Notes: generated from the letters alone by a model not told the origin. Shown: positions 15,811 to 24,853, numbered from the stretch's first letter. The stretch: DNA of 27,364 nucleotides from Gammaproteobacteria bacterium (GCA_003864535.1 BHEQ01000006.1:1-27364); one strand, 5' to 3'. Program-made: numbers and translations.

Positions 15811-16848
15811 ATGCACAAGCTCGTAACCTGTAAGCTAATAAAAAGTGAATTAAGCAGTTATTTGATCAGCTTATTAAATAGATTATTAAATGGCTTATTA
15901 AAAAAATCATCTGTAATTATGCTACTGTTTTTGAGTTGTTTCAATAATAATGCTCTAGCGGTTGAAAACATGCTCTGGCAGGGTAATCCTCTTTATATTC
16001 CTATCCTTGTTAATACAGAGAGGCGCATTGATTTTCCTGAACCTATTGTTGATATTAATATGAGTGCATATCAAAAAAATAACAGTGCAGTGCTGTTAAC
16101 CCCTGAAGGACGCTTATTTTTTAAGCCAACCGCGGTTTATGCACCTGCAAGGCTTAAAGTTATATCAATTACAGGTACATTATATCTGGTTGATATTGAG
16201 TCTAAACCTGAAGGTAGTGAAACCTCATCTAAAACAATCGTCATTATTGATCCAGTAATTCATGCGGCAGGTGGAGGCATGAGCGGTGCTGGAACTGGCA
16301 ATCGTCCAAACGCAAACGCGATGCCTCTTTCAAATACTCCCAATCAAGCCGCAATCGGTGCTGATGGAGCACGGATCGTAGCAACTAATCCTGATTTAGA
16401 CTATCTCCCCGATTTCTTACGCAAAGATATGAGTATTAATAATGGATCATCAGGTAATAACTCTAGCAATGCCGCGCCTGATTATATTGCAATGAGCCGC
16501 TATGCTCTCGCCCATTTTGCAGGCCCAGCTCGGTTAATCCCCAAAATAGGCAATGCAAGTCAGGTAAAAGTTAAACAGCCATCTAAAAACTGGATACGTA
16601 TTGCTGGAGGGTCTTTAGAAATCAAGGCATTGGCGCAGTGGAGTATTAATGGGCATTTTGTTACCGCGATTTACGTGCGCAATAAAACCTCGCGTGCCAT
16701 TGAGTTTGATCCACGTGGTATTCGTGGCGATATTAAATTTGTCGGCGCAATGCACACTTATCTTGAACCACGCGGAACGAATGGAGATGAAGGGCTTTGG
16801 GCAATTGTGACTGCCGAACCTTTCAACCTTGCGATTAATGCTAAATAA
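15811..16848 (+). CDS. VirB9/TraK-like ICE protein, TIGR03749 (PFL_4705) family
   Basis: This exported protein of up to 345 residues starts with AAGGA upstream of 15811. The N-terminal 50 residues are unusually long and basic for a signal (hydrophobic core VIMLLFLSCFNNNALA, cleavage before VEN). The body begins MLWQGNPLYIPILVNTERRI, then ARLKVISITGTLYLVDI, matching the beta-rich N-terminal domain of TIGR03749/TraK-like outer-membrane-complex proteins. A Gly/Asn-rich linker (about residues 150-225) leads to a second domain ending with IAGGSLEIKALAQWSINGHFV and EFDPRGIRGDIKFV. It would sit in the periplasm and outer-membrane ring. Confidence 0.83.
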   Translation: MHKLVTCKLIKSELSSYLISLLNRLLNGLLKKSSVIMLLFLSCFNNNALAVENMLWQGNPLYIPILVNTERRIDFPEPIVDINMSAYQKNNSAVLLTPEGRLFFKPTAVYAPARLKVISITGTLYLVDIESKPEGSETSSKTIVIIDPVIHAAGGGMSGAGTGNRPNANAMPLSNTPNQAAIGADGARIVATNPDLDYLPDFLRKDMSINNGSSGNNSSNAAPDYIAMSRYALAHFAGPARLIPKIGNASQVKVKQPSKNWIRIAGGSLEIKALAQWSINGHFVTAIYVRNKTSRAIEFDPRGIRGDIKFVGAMHTYLEPRGTNGDEGLWAIVTAEPFNLAINAK

Positions 16849-16868
16849 ATAAAATCAAAATTAAAACC

Positions 16869-16887
16869 TTGGGGGATTATCCCCCAA
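16869..16887. terminator. Strong hairpin between TIGR03749 and TIGR03752 genes
   Basis: TTGGGGGA (16869-16876) and TCCCCCAA (16880-16887) form a perfect eight-base stem around a TTA loop, the most GC-rich local structure in this area. No T run follows (ACCCC and then an A-rich stretch), so complete termination is doubtful. It may be a partial terminator or mRNA-stability element setting the ratio of upstream to downstream proteins. Its role is inferred only. Confidence 0.45.
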
Positions 16888-16927
16888 ACCCCAATAAATA
16901 AACCTCAATTAAATTAAGGGAGCTTAT

Positions 16928-18730
16928 ATGAGATTTGTCAGAGTAATTGTTATAGGAGTTATTGTCTGCATCTTTGCATTAATTTATGCATTGCGTGACA
17001 ATAAATCTGATGATTTTAATCAAAACAATCAGATGATTAATCAATCGGCTAATCAATCTCGTTCAATTAGTCGCGCGGATGACCCAACATACGCCGAAGA
17101 GGTGCATAACTTAACCAAAATGCTTGATCATGAGAAAGATGAACGTAAAGCCTTGCAAGCTCAGATTAATGATCTCAAAAAATTGCTCAATGAATCAAAT
17201 ACTTCTAATTTACAATCTTTAAAAGATGGCATAAATAAATTAGAACAAAAAATAGGGAAACAGGGGCTGGATTTGTCTGATGCTCTTGCTAAAAAAGATA
17301 AACAATTACGTAATATTATAAATGATCTGACTCAAGGTGATCTTAAAGATCAGATTGAAGCTGCGTTTAATAAATTTAATGATGAAGTTAATATTTTAGA
17401 AATAAAATTAGGCACACAAACTAAAGCATTTTCCGATGAGTTAACTGCACGTGAGAATGAGCTTAGATTATCGTTAGCAGGTATTACAGATATTGATGTG
17501 CAAGCACAAATTAATGCAGCCTTGCTTCAATTTAAAAGTGATATTAAGGATATTAACGCGGCTAAAGAGGCTGATCTTGCCAATGATAAATCTACAAAAA
17601 CAAATGCAAAACCTATTGATATTGATAGCCTGATTGCTAATCGAGATAAATTTATACAAGATGTACCCCAAAATACACCAGATCAAAGCACTCTACAAAA
17701 TAATCCGAGTGCTGATGATTTGCTTAATAATGCAAAAAATAAAGCACAAAAACTATTAGGGCTTGATCAATCAGATCAAGGGCAATCCTCAGCATATACG
17801 GCAGCTGATGGCAGTATATCAATCAGACCTTATCATTTTGTAGATAATCCAAATAATCCAAACACAGCGACAAGCGCAGGTGGATTAGGTGGCTTTGGCA
17901 ACTTATTAGGAGGAGGAATTGGAAATACACGCCTAATTCCAAACGATGGCCCATTTCAAGCAAATATTGGAGCGCAATCAAAGCCTGAACCTATACCAAT
18001 CTATACGATACCTGACACCTCAACACTTGTGATCAATTCCATGATGACTCCACTTATCGGACGTGTTCCAGGTACGCGTGGAGATGTAGCTGATCCATTT
18101 AGGTTTAAATTTATCACAGGTGCTGAAAATCTCGCCACCAATGGACATCGCATTCCAGGCATTGCCAATATTGTTTGGACAGGTTTTGCAATTGGCGTGC
18201 GTGACCAATCCTGCGTGCGTGCCTATGTTGATACAGTGACTTATACCTTTGAAGATGGACGCATTCACACCGTAACATCAGGCAAAGGTAGCGGTACAAG
18301 TGGTGCGAGCGTTTTAGGCTATTTAACTGATCCTTGGGGCAAACCGTGCATACAAGGTAAATATTACTCAAACGCCAGTCAATATCTTGCAGGACGTGGC
18401 TTAGCTGCTTTTACCTCAGCTATTGCTGAGGGCATAGCTCAGGCTGATTTAACCACAACAACTAGTGATAGCGGTGTTACCAGCAAAAATGTAACAGGTA
18501 ATACGGGGCGTTATATAGCGGCAACTGGCGTTGCTGGTACTGCTCAAGAACTTGCAGAATTTGTAAAAGAGCGTGCTGCTGGCGCGTTTGATGTGATCTA
18601 CATTCCATCAGGTATGAAAGTACAGCTATTTGTGGAGCAACAAATCAACATTGATTATGACCCGAGTGGACGTAAGATTTCTTACGATTATTCAGGGAAT
18701 AGCAAAGCTACTGAAGGTGATTTAGATTAA
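16928..18730 (+). CDS. TraB/VirB10-like ICE protein, TIGR03752 family
   Basis: At 600 residues this is the TraB-type scaffold spanning the envelope. It has one N-terminal transmembrane helix (VRVIVIGVIVCIFALIYAL) and a coiled coil from about residue 55 to 215 (repeated K/E heptads such as KMLDHEKDERKALQAQ). A flexible linker rich in Gly/Asn/Pro follows (NPNNPNTATSAGGLGG). The C-terminal beta-domain has STLVINSMMTPLIGRVP, IPGIANIVWTGFAIGVRD, and the final GMKVQLFVEQQINIDYD, typical of TIGR03752. GGGAG precedes the ATG. It should connect the inner-membrane ATPases to the outer ring. Confidence 0.88.
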   Translation: MRFVRVIVIGVIVCIFALIYALRDNKSDDFNQNNQMINQSANQSRSISRADDPTYAEEVHNLTKMLDHEKDERKALQAQINDLKKLLNESNTSNLQSLKDGINKLEQKIGKQGLDLSDALAKKDKQLRNIINDLTQGDLKDQIEAAFNKFNDEVNILEIKLGTQTKAFSDELTARENELRLSLAGITDIDVQAQINAALLQFKSDIKDINAAKEADLANDKSTKTNAKPIDIDSLIANRDKFIQDVPQNTPDQSTLQNNPSADDLLNNAKNKAQKLLGLDQSDQGQSSAYTAADGSISIRPYHFVDNPNNPNTATSAGGLGGFGNLLGGGIGNTRLIPNDGPFQANIGAQSKPEPIPIYTIPDTSTLVINSMMTPLIGRVPGTRGDVADPFRFKFITGAENLATNGHRIPGIANIVWTGFAIGVRDQSCVRAYVDTVTYTFEDGRIHTVTSGKGSGTSGASVLGYLTDPWGKPCIQGKYYSNASQYLAGRGLAAFTSAIAEGIAQADLTTTTSDSGVTSKNVTGNTGRYIAATGVAGTAQELAEFVKERAAGAFDVIYIPSGMKVQLFVEQQINIDYDPSGRKISYDYSGNSKATEGDLD

Positions 18731-18770
18731 TGATGCAGCTTATCACAAAATAATTACACAGGAATAACAC

Positions 18771-19307
18771 ATGAAAAAAATTAATACTCTTAAAGCTATT
18801 TTAATTATCGGCAGTTTAAGTCTCATATTAAGCGGCTGTTCATCTAATAAAAAAGCAATTCTGCCTGATGAAGGCCCAATTACTAAAGCTGTATATGATA
18901 ATCATATGGCTGGGGGTGGCACAGATTCTAGCAATACATTTGTCCGTGATAAAAAAGGCAACTTTATTCAAAATGATAATGCTAATGCTAGCATAGCAAG
19001 TAGTGGTGATAAAAATGTTAAAAGTTCGTCTTGGAAAGGATCGCCGTGGACAAGTGTTCAAGGGGAAAGAATTATGCCGTTAAACAGCGGTAAAAGCACT
19101 TTAGCTGCGCGTGAAATGGACGCTTTAAAACGGGATTTTAGAAAGATCCAAAATCCTGAAATTATAGGATATATCTATCCGCATTTATCTAATCAAGAGC
19201 ATCCAGTGCCTGGATATTTTACGGCATTTACGCTCTATACACGTGATCACTACGCCCAAAGTGGTGATGAGGGCAAAATGGAAACAGTACGCCGTTTAAC
19301 TCCATAG
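18771..19307 (+). CDS. ICE lipoprotein, TIGR03751 family
   Basis: The 178-residue lipoprotein has MKKINTLKAILIIGSLSL followed by lipobox LSGC. The C-terminal part, EIIGYIYPHLSNQEHPVPGY, then FTLYTRDHYAQSG, is the recognisable TIGR03751 motif region. A TraV/VirB7-like role in the outer-membrane ring is plausible by position and lipid anchor. In other elements the VirB4-type ATPase gene follows directly; here about 2.3 kb with three unrelated genes intervenes. Confidence 0.85.
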   Translation: MKKINTLKAILIIGSLSLILSGCSSNKKAILPDEGPITKAVYDNHMAGGGTDSSNTFVRDKKGNFIQNDNANASIASSGDKNVKSSSWKGSPWTSVQGERIMPLNSGKSTLAAREMDALKRDFRKIQNPEIIGYIYPHLSNQEHPVPGYFTAFTLYTRDHYAQSGDEGKMETVRRLTP

Positions 19308-19324
19308 TTATAGGAAAATAAATC

Positions 19325-19981
19325 ATGATCTATCAGCAAGTTAACTCATCTGAACGCCAAAGAAAGAGCCGCCAGCAACTCAAGGAGTTAGGAGGAAGAC
19401 ATCTTGACTTACAATTAGAACCACAAAATGCACTTTATCTAAAAAAGTTATCTATTGTTCACCAAATCAGCTATTCACAGCTTATACGCAATATAATTCA
19501 TGAGACTGCTGTTCAGATACGATATCCATTAGATGTGTGGCTTAAACGTATTTACTTGCCGCATCATTTAGATGTTGATGATATTCTTAATATGCCAGAA
19601 GGAACAGTATTATACCTTGGTAGCTTTAAGTTAGTTAATGATGATCGTGTTTTAGAAAGTAATACATCTAATGAATTTACGCTCTTGCTGTACAAAAAAG
19701 TACTAGGCTGGCTGATCTATATTAAATGGATTTATGATGGAAGATATAAATTAGAGCGTTTTCCTAAGCGAATTGATCGTTTTGGAATGTATTATAGTTT
19801 TCTAATAGAAGATGGATATGTAATATTTGATGAAGTTAAAAAAGATATAGAGCATCAAATCTCAATATTCTGTCGTTATGCCGCGCATGTCATTAAGCAA
19901 ATTGATCAAAAAATTGAATATAAAGGGTATAAGTGGATTACATCTGCTGATATTCCATTTATCTTACTGCCAGATGATTAA
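19325..19981 (+). CDS. Putative ribbon-helix-helix protein with unknown C-terminal domain (module gene 1)
   Basis: I do not recognise this 218-residue soluble protein. Residues about 14-53 are basic, then show a strand and two helices (RHLDLQLEPQNALYLKKL, QISYSQLIRNIIHETA), a pattern like a MetJ/Arc ribbon-helix-helix DNA-binding fold. The rest is alpha/beta, with IEDGYVIFDEV and ISIFCRYAAHVIKQ, segments also found in the protein at 20941. It starts 17 bases after TIGR03751, with AGGAAA upstream, so it is likely co-transcribed with the transfer operon. Its 3' end overlaps the opposite-strand gene by 23 bases. A regulator is the natural guess, but only the N-terminal resemblance supports that. 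Confidence 0.65.
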   Translation: MIYQQVNSSERQRKSRQQLKELGGRHLDLQLEPQNALYLKKLSIVHQISYSQLIRNIIHETAVQIRYPLDVWLKRIYLPHHLDVDDILNMPEGTVLYLGSFKLVNDDRVLESNTSNEFTLLLYKKVLGWLIYIKWIYDGRYKLERFPKRIDRFGMYYSFLIEDGYVIFDEVKKDIEHQISIFCRYAAHVIKQIDQKIEYKGYKWITSADIPFILLPDD

Positions 19982-20909
19982 AATTATTGCTAATTAAAAA
20001 TCTAGGTGATTGATTGCTCATTTCCCCGATACCTATAGGAATAAAATAAAGTGTTACAAGCTGATTAGGTGTGTTTTTAAGAGCCTTTTGCAATAAGTCA
20101 AGTACGTGATTGTTTTTATTTTCAAATTTATTAATCCAAACAGGCAATTTAAGAGGAATATCATTGTTGTAACCTTTAATTAAAATATTATCTTTAAACC
20201 ATAATGAATAACATGTTCCATACATCAATGTAACTTTAGCTTTACCAAAAAAAATTCGGTTATGAAAACTGTCCTTATTAAAACAAGATACAGGTTGAAG
20301 TAATTCAGAAAGAGGAAGTCGAATAAACTTATTGTTTCCATTATGCCAATCAACGACTGTTAATTGTCGCTCTTCAATGGATAAGCGGTCAAAGTCATTA
20401 ATAATACTTTCAATATTTGAGCGATGAGTATCAGATGGTTTACGAGTTATATCACCAGTGCCAGTACTGGAATGCCTAATATTAAATGAGTCGCTAGGAG
20501 AATCTGAATGAATCTGTTTTGTAGTAGAAAGTGTATCTTTAGAGGGGGCGTCATACCTAAAAATAATGCGAAATGTTTTGGTTTTTACTGCGTAATTTAC
20601 TTTAACTCTTTTTTTAGGATCTTGAGTAACATGAGTAATATCCTGATGTCCCTCGCAGCTAGGAATATGTGTGAAAACATTATGATTTCCACGTTTAAAA
20701 TAAGGTTCTCTTTTATAACTTCCTTCTTTTTTGTAGTAATTAACGCCTACAATCAATGGATTATATTGCTCTCGGCATCCGTCATCAGCACAACGAAACT
20801 CAAGCTGATAGCCATCGGAATCTTTTGTTGGAGCAGAAATCTTTTGCGCTTCAGAAATTGTTATTTTGCGTTTAAGTTGAACACACCAAGCATAAATAGG
20901 TTTTGCCAT
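19959..20909 (-). CDS. Unrecognised protein with putative zinc-binding N-terminus (module gene 2)
   Basis: The 316-residue protein lies on the minus strand inside a plus-strand operon; GAGG stands about six bases before its ATG. Its N-terminal third has candidate metal ligands Cys40, Cys45, His76, His81, Cys85 and His88, with the segment FRCADDGCREQ and later YFKRGNHNVFTHIPSC. That resembles the CoiA-like zinc-binding start seen in some DNA-related proteins, a weak likeness only. A polar, Ser/Thr-rich linker (about 125-165) leads to a C-terminal domain that looks beta-rich (HNRIFFGKAKVTLMYG). No nuclease motif is evident. The gene converges on module gene 1 and diverges, across 31 bases, from module gene 3. 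Confidence 0.68.
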   Translation of the reverse strand: MAKPIYAWCVQLKRKITISEAQKISAPTKDSDGYQLEFRCADDGCREQYNPLIVGVNYYKKEGSYKREPYFKRGNHNVFTHIPSCEGHQDITHVTQDPKKRVKVNYAVKTKTFRIIFRYDAPSKDTLSTTKQIHSDSPSDSFNIRHSSTGTGDITRKPSDTHRSNIESIINDFDRLSIEERQLTVVDWHNGNNKFIRLPLSELLQPVSCFNKDSFHNRIFFGKAKVTLMYGTCYSLWFKDNILIKGYNNDIPLKLPVWINKFENKNNHVLDLLQKALKNTPNQLVTLYFIPIGIGEMSNQSPRFLISNNFNHLAVR

Positions 20910-20940
20910 GTTATTTCCTCAATAAAAGGGTGGGTTTAGA

Positions 20941-21621
20941 ATGATAGTCCAGTCACATAATATAGACCATTATAAATACAAACAAGCACTGCGTAAAAAA
21001 TTAGAAGCACAGGGTTACAAACGTCATGTTATTAGAATTAATGCTCAAACAAACCAGGAGCTTTATAAGTTAAAAAACGAACAAAGACAGAGCGATAATG
21101 CAATCATTAATCGGTTAATTGCAAAAGCCTATTATCATTGGAGACGCTCTTACTTTGCGCTAGAAATATCAGGTTGGCATCAAGTTCTTGGAGCAGAATC
21201 TAATTGGCTTGCAAGCTGGCAATCCTTAAAAATAAATGAGCGATTTTGGATTGCCCATATCATGTTTAATACACATCCTAAGCACAAATATTTATCTTTA
21301 TCGATAAGTAAACTTGATGAGACGCATTGGAATTGCAATATGTTATATCAGGAAGTTGCTAATCAAGATTGCCCATCTCAATCATGGTCTGGGACTTTTG
21401 AAATGCGCTCAGATGGAATCGTTATTTTCGATGCTGATGATAATAATTTTCTTTTATTATTTAATATCTTTTGTCGTTATAGCCGCTTCTTATCTTATTG
21501 TATGCGAGAAAGTAAAAATGCCTCTTATCATCAACAAAAATACCCATTATGGCGCGGTTTTGTTGGTTTAGAGCCAGAAGTACAATCACTTGAGATAATT
21601 ACTTCGAGCACAACATCATGA
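20941..21621 (+). CDS. Putative ribbon-helix-helix protein, distant paralogue (module gene 3)
   Basis: This 226-residue protein is a distant relative of module gene 1. The N-terminus has RHVIRINAQTNQELYKL and DNAIINRLIAKAY, again strand-helix-helix after a basic stretch. The C-terminal part carries RSDGIVIFDADD and FNIFCRYSRFLSYC, matching the VIFD...IFCRY pair of gene 1. The middle is aromatic-rich (WNCNMLYQEV, SQSWSGTFEM). It starts 31 bases from the start of the opposite-strand gene, with GGGTGGG upstream of ATG, and ends 32 bases before virB4, so it can share a transcript with virB4. Function is unknown; DNA binding is inferred. Confidence 0.65.
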   Translation: MIVQSHNIDHYKYKQALRKKLEAQGYKRHVIRINAQTNQELYKLKNEQRQSDNAIINRLIAKAYYHWRRSYFALEISGWHQVLGAESNWLASWQSLKINERFWIAHIMFNTHPKHKYLSLSISKLDETHWNCNMLYQEVANQDCPSQSWSGTFEMRSDGIVIFDADDNNFLLLFNIFCRYSRFLSYCMRESKNASYHQQKYPLWRGFVGLEPEVQSLEIITSSTTS

Positions 21622-21653
21622 AATTTTATAAAATAAAAACAAGGGATTGAAAT

Positions 21654-22700
21654 ATGTTTAATCAACTAAACAGGCTTTTTCATAAAAAAGCCAAACCTAA
21701 ATATCAAGCTGATAATCATCAAGTGAACAATCAACAAGATAAGCTAGATAACGACCATGATCTTCCAGTACAAACAATTGCTGATGCTGAAAATGCAGCC
21801 GCGACCCTTATTAAATCTAAAAATACCGCTCATGCGCATAAATCCAAAGGCTCATCTGCGCAAAAAACCGCGCATACTCCTTGCGCTTTTGATCTTGGTG
21901 ATGAGCCGATTTTACCTATCTTATTAAACTCATGGAAGCGTCTACTTGGTGATTGGCCGCTAACAGGATCGCCACCGCTTGAAGCAAAGCATTTGCAGCG
22001 TTTATTTGCAACACGCCCAGCTTTTGTGGATTTTTTGCCCTTTGTCAATTATCACCAAGAATATAAACTTTTTGAAATGACTGATGGCATAAGCTGCGGT
22101 GCTGTTTTTGATATTGTCGCGCCTGATATGGATGCACGTTCTGCTGAGTCTATTGCCAATTTTTGTGAGTCGGTAAATGTTGCGCTGCGCAATCTGCCTG
22201 TATCTGATGACGCACCTTTTGTGATACAAATCTACGCTGAAGATCGGCAGCCACTCAATATCTCACACGCGTTACGCGCAGCTGCAAAAGAGCCTGATTC
22301 TGCGTATTCAAAGAGTTGGTTTGAGGTCATGGATGAACATTTTAAAATGATGAGTAATCCTAATGGTATTTATGCAGATGATCGCACCGATGGCACAAAA
22401 GGCTGGCGTGCCATTGAGCGCAAAATAACCCTTGTAATCTTTAAAAAAGCACCCAAAGCCATATGGGAGAAAGATAAACGCCGCAATTCGTATGCCCAAT
22501 TTAATAACGCAATTGAAAGCTTTATTAAATCATTAAGTGGGATTGATTTTAAGGTTAAACGCATGGATGATCACGCATTTTATGCTTGGTTAACACCGTG
22601 GCTTAATCCCACACCTGCATGTGACATGCCGCATGTGACATGCCCCCGAGTTCCAATCCTGTCAATGAAAACAAGCAAACAGCGGTTGATTGGCTTGTAA
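21654..22700 (+). pseudogene. traC: N-terminal fragment of VirB4/TraC-type transfer ATPase, frameshifted
   Basis: The first 348 codons contain the N-terminal domain of the TIGR03744-type ATPase: LGDWPLTGSPPLEAKHLQRLF, FLPFVNYHQEYKLFEMTDG, RSAESIANFCESVN and a segment with TPWLNPTPACDMP. True homology ends at a 14-bp tandem duplication (22617-22644), after which the frame is wrong (HVTCPRVPIL) and a stop comes at 22698-22700. With one repeat unit the reading frame joins the next entry exactly, giving about 1061 residues. The Walker A motif is not in this piece, so alone it cannot be an ATPase. Confidence 0.88.
22617..22644. repeat. 14-bp tandem duplication that breaks virB4
   Basis: GCATGTGACATGCC is present twice in tandem, at 22617-22630 and 22631-22644. 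Each unit contains the near-palindrome GCATGT-G-ACATGC. Because 14 is not a multiple of three, the second copy shifts the frame; one copy would read A-C-D-M-P-P-S-S-N-P, joining the two halves of virB4 smoothly. Such direct, quasi-palindromic repeats are classic slippage sites, so loss of one unit could restore the gene. Confidence 0.93.
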
Positions 22701-24853
22701 ATAATCCATTACCACGAGCAAATGAACGCGGTGCTGCGTATGATTTAGCCCAAATAATCTGCCCTGAGCCGCCGTTACCTGTGGATAAACTTGATGCGCA
22801 GCGCGGCATTATGCGCTTTGGTAATCAATTATCACGCTATATTACGTTTAATCCGCTCCATCAAGCTCCAGGACAAGGGATTTTCTTTACAGATCGAACC
22901 GATAAAAATCGCGTGATTGCCTCAACTTTTGACCAAATGCCTGCAGAATCAATCATGTGCTTTACGATTATCCCACAATCATCAAATGCGGTAGAGCGTA
23001 AGCTTGATGATATCGAAATTAAAACATCAAAAACTACATCAAGACAATCTCAATATGCTTTTGAACAATTAGATATTGCTAAAAGCTATGTAATGCAAGG
23101 ACTTGAATCAATTTATTACTTTCAATGCGGCGTTTATTTACGTGCAGATAATATTGCAACACTCGATGAGCGTTATTATTCAGCACTTTCACAAATTGAT
23201 AATTCACGCTGCTTAAAACCCATTAAAGAAGATCATGATCTTTTTCCAACCGACTCTTATATTCGCAATCTTCCATTTGTTTTTAGCTGGCAACACGATA
23301 GATCGCATGCGCTTAGAGCAACTATGGCATATACAAGCCATATCGCTGCATTACTCCCTTTTTATGGGCGTTCGCGCGGCTCGGATAATCCTTGTTTTAT
23401 CAACTATAACCGCTCAGGTGAAGTGATTATGGTCAATCCGTACCATAAAAAAGATCGCTCACGCGTTGCGCATAGTATTTTATTTGGCCCGACAGGATCA
23501 GGAAAATCGGCAACGCAAGTATCCCAAGCGATGCAATCCATGGCGGTTAATCGTCCGCGTCAGTTTTTTATCGACAAAGGTGGCTCGTTTGCTTTACTGG
23601 GTGATTATTATGCGGCAAATGGTTTAAAAGTTAGGTTAATTAATTTTGATCCATCCAAAGACATCTCTTTTCCACCGTATGCTGAAACTAAAAATGCGCT
23701 AGCACAATTAAGAACGCAGGCTAATCCAGATAGTATTGATAATATCGATGATATTAAAAAAAATAATCCAGATAATAATGATAATGATAATGATATCAAC
23801 AATATTGATCTTATTAGTATTGATACTGGTAGCAGTAATAATGATGATGATTTAAATCAAGATACGGATGATACGGATGATACGGATGAAAAACGCGATT
23901 ATCTATCTGAAATGCAATATGCAACCGAGCTTATGATTACCGCAGGTCTGGTCAAAGAAGTGGAAAATATGACGCAAACAGATCGCGCATCTATCCAAGA
24001 AGCTCTCATTAGTGCCTTGGAAAAGTCAGAAGCTCGTGGAGATGCTCATGCACGCCCAATTGATGTTTATGATGAATTGATGCTGCTATCAGAAAAAGAA
24101 ACACATGAAAGCATAGCCTTACGTATCAGAAATATGGCAGGAGCGATGAAATTATGGACGCAAGGCTCACGCAATCACTTTTTTAATCGCTTTGGTACTG
24201 GGTTTAGTGATGAAGATGATGTGACAATCATAGAACTTGGTGTGCTCACTAATAAAGCTAATGCCGACATGATGGCGGTAGCGATGATCAGCATTGTAAG
24301 CTCTATCACCGCTCTTGGTGAAAAACATCAATACAGCGGTCGTCACACTGAGTTTTATCAAGATGAAGCTCATTACGTGACGCGTTCACCGCTACTTGTT
24401 GATGGCTTTGTAGAAGGAGTTAAAGTCTGGAGGAAAATCAATATTTGGTTGTGTATGGCAACGCAAAATGTAGAGGATTTTCCAGATCATGCCAAAAAAA
24501 TATTAGATTTAATTGAGTGGTGGTGGTTGCTGGTAATGGAGGCAGCAGAAGCACGCAAGCTTGAGATTATGCTTGATTTATCAGCAGAGAGCCGTGAGTT
24601 AATCAAACAATGTAAAAAAGAGCCTCCGTACTACGTTGAGGGAGTGATGTTATCCAAGAAATTCCATGATGCACTCATAAGACTTGTACCTCCAGCTCTT
24701 TGTTTAGCTTTAGGTATGACTGATGGTGACGAAAAAAATAAACTCCAAGAGATTCAAAATAAACTGAAATGCAGTGAATTAGAAGCGGCAATTGTTATGT
24801 CACGCCACATTGTCGAAACACGTAAAACTTTCTCACCAGGATTTGTTAAATAA
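22640..24853 (+). pseudogene. traC: C-terminal fragment of VirB4/TraC-type transfer ATPase
   Basis: This 737-codon open frame begins at an ATG inside the second repeat unit, without a ribosome-binding site. It contains most of the ATPase: LVNNPLPRANERGAAYDL, YITFNPLHQAPGQGIFFTD, Walker A FGPTGSGKSAT (near 23485-23510), FFIDKGGSFALLGDYY, HTEFYQDEAHYV (Walker B region with Asp-Glu) and KINIWLCMATQNVEDF. An Asn/Asp-rich segment after the Walker A domain (from about 23710 to 23890) includes three in-frame copies of GATACGGAT and is longer than I expect for the family. The fragment might be made at low level from the internal ATG, but it lacks the N-terminal domain. Confidence 0.88.
23861..23889 (+). 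repeat. In-frame 9-bp tandem repeat in virB4
   Basis: GATACGGAT is repeated three times and encodes D-T-D repeated. It ends a longer stretch rich in Asn, Asp and Ile. Since the unit is three codons, copy changes would alter length without breaking the frame, unlike the 14-bp duplication upstream. Confidence 0.85.

Noticed and set aside
19325..21621. Module as a simple toxin-antitoxin pair
   Set aside because: The proteins are too large (218, 226 and 316 residues), the arrangement is convergent/divergent, and no toxin motif is seen.
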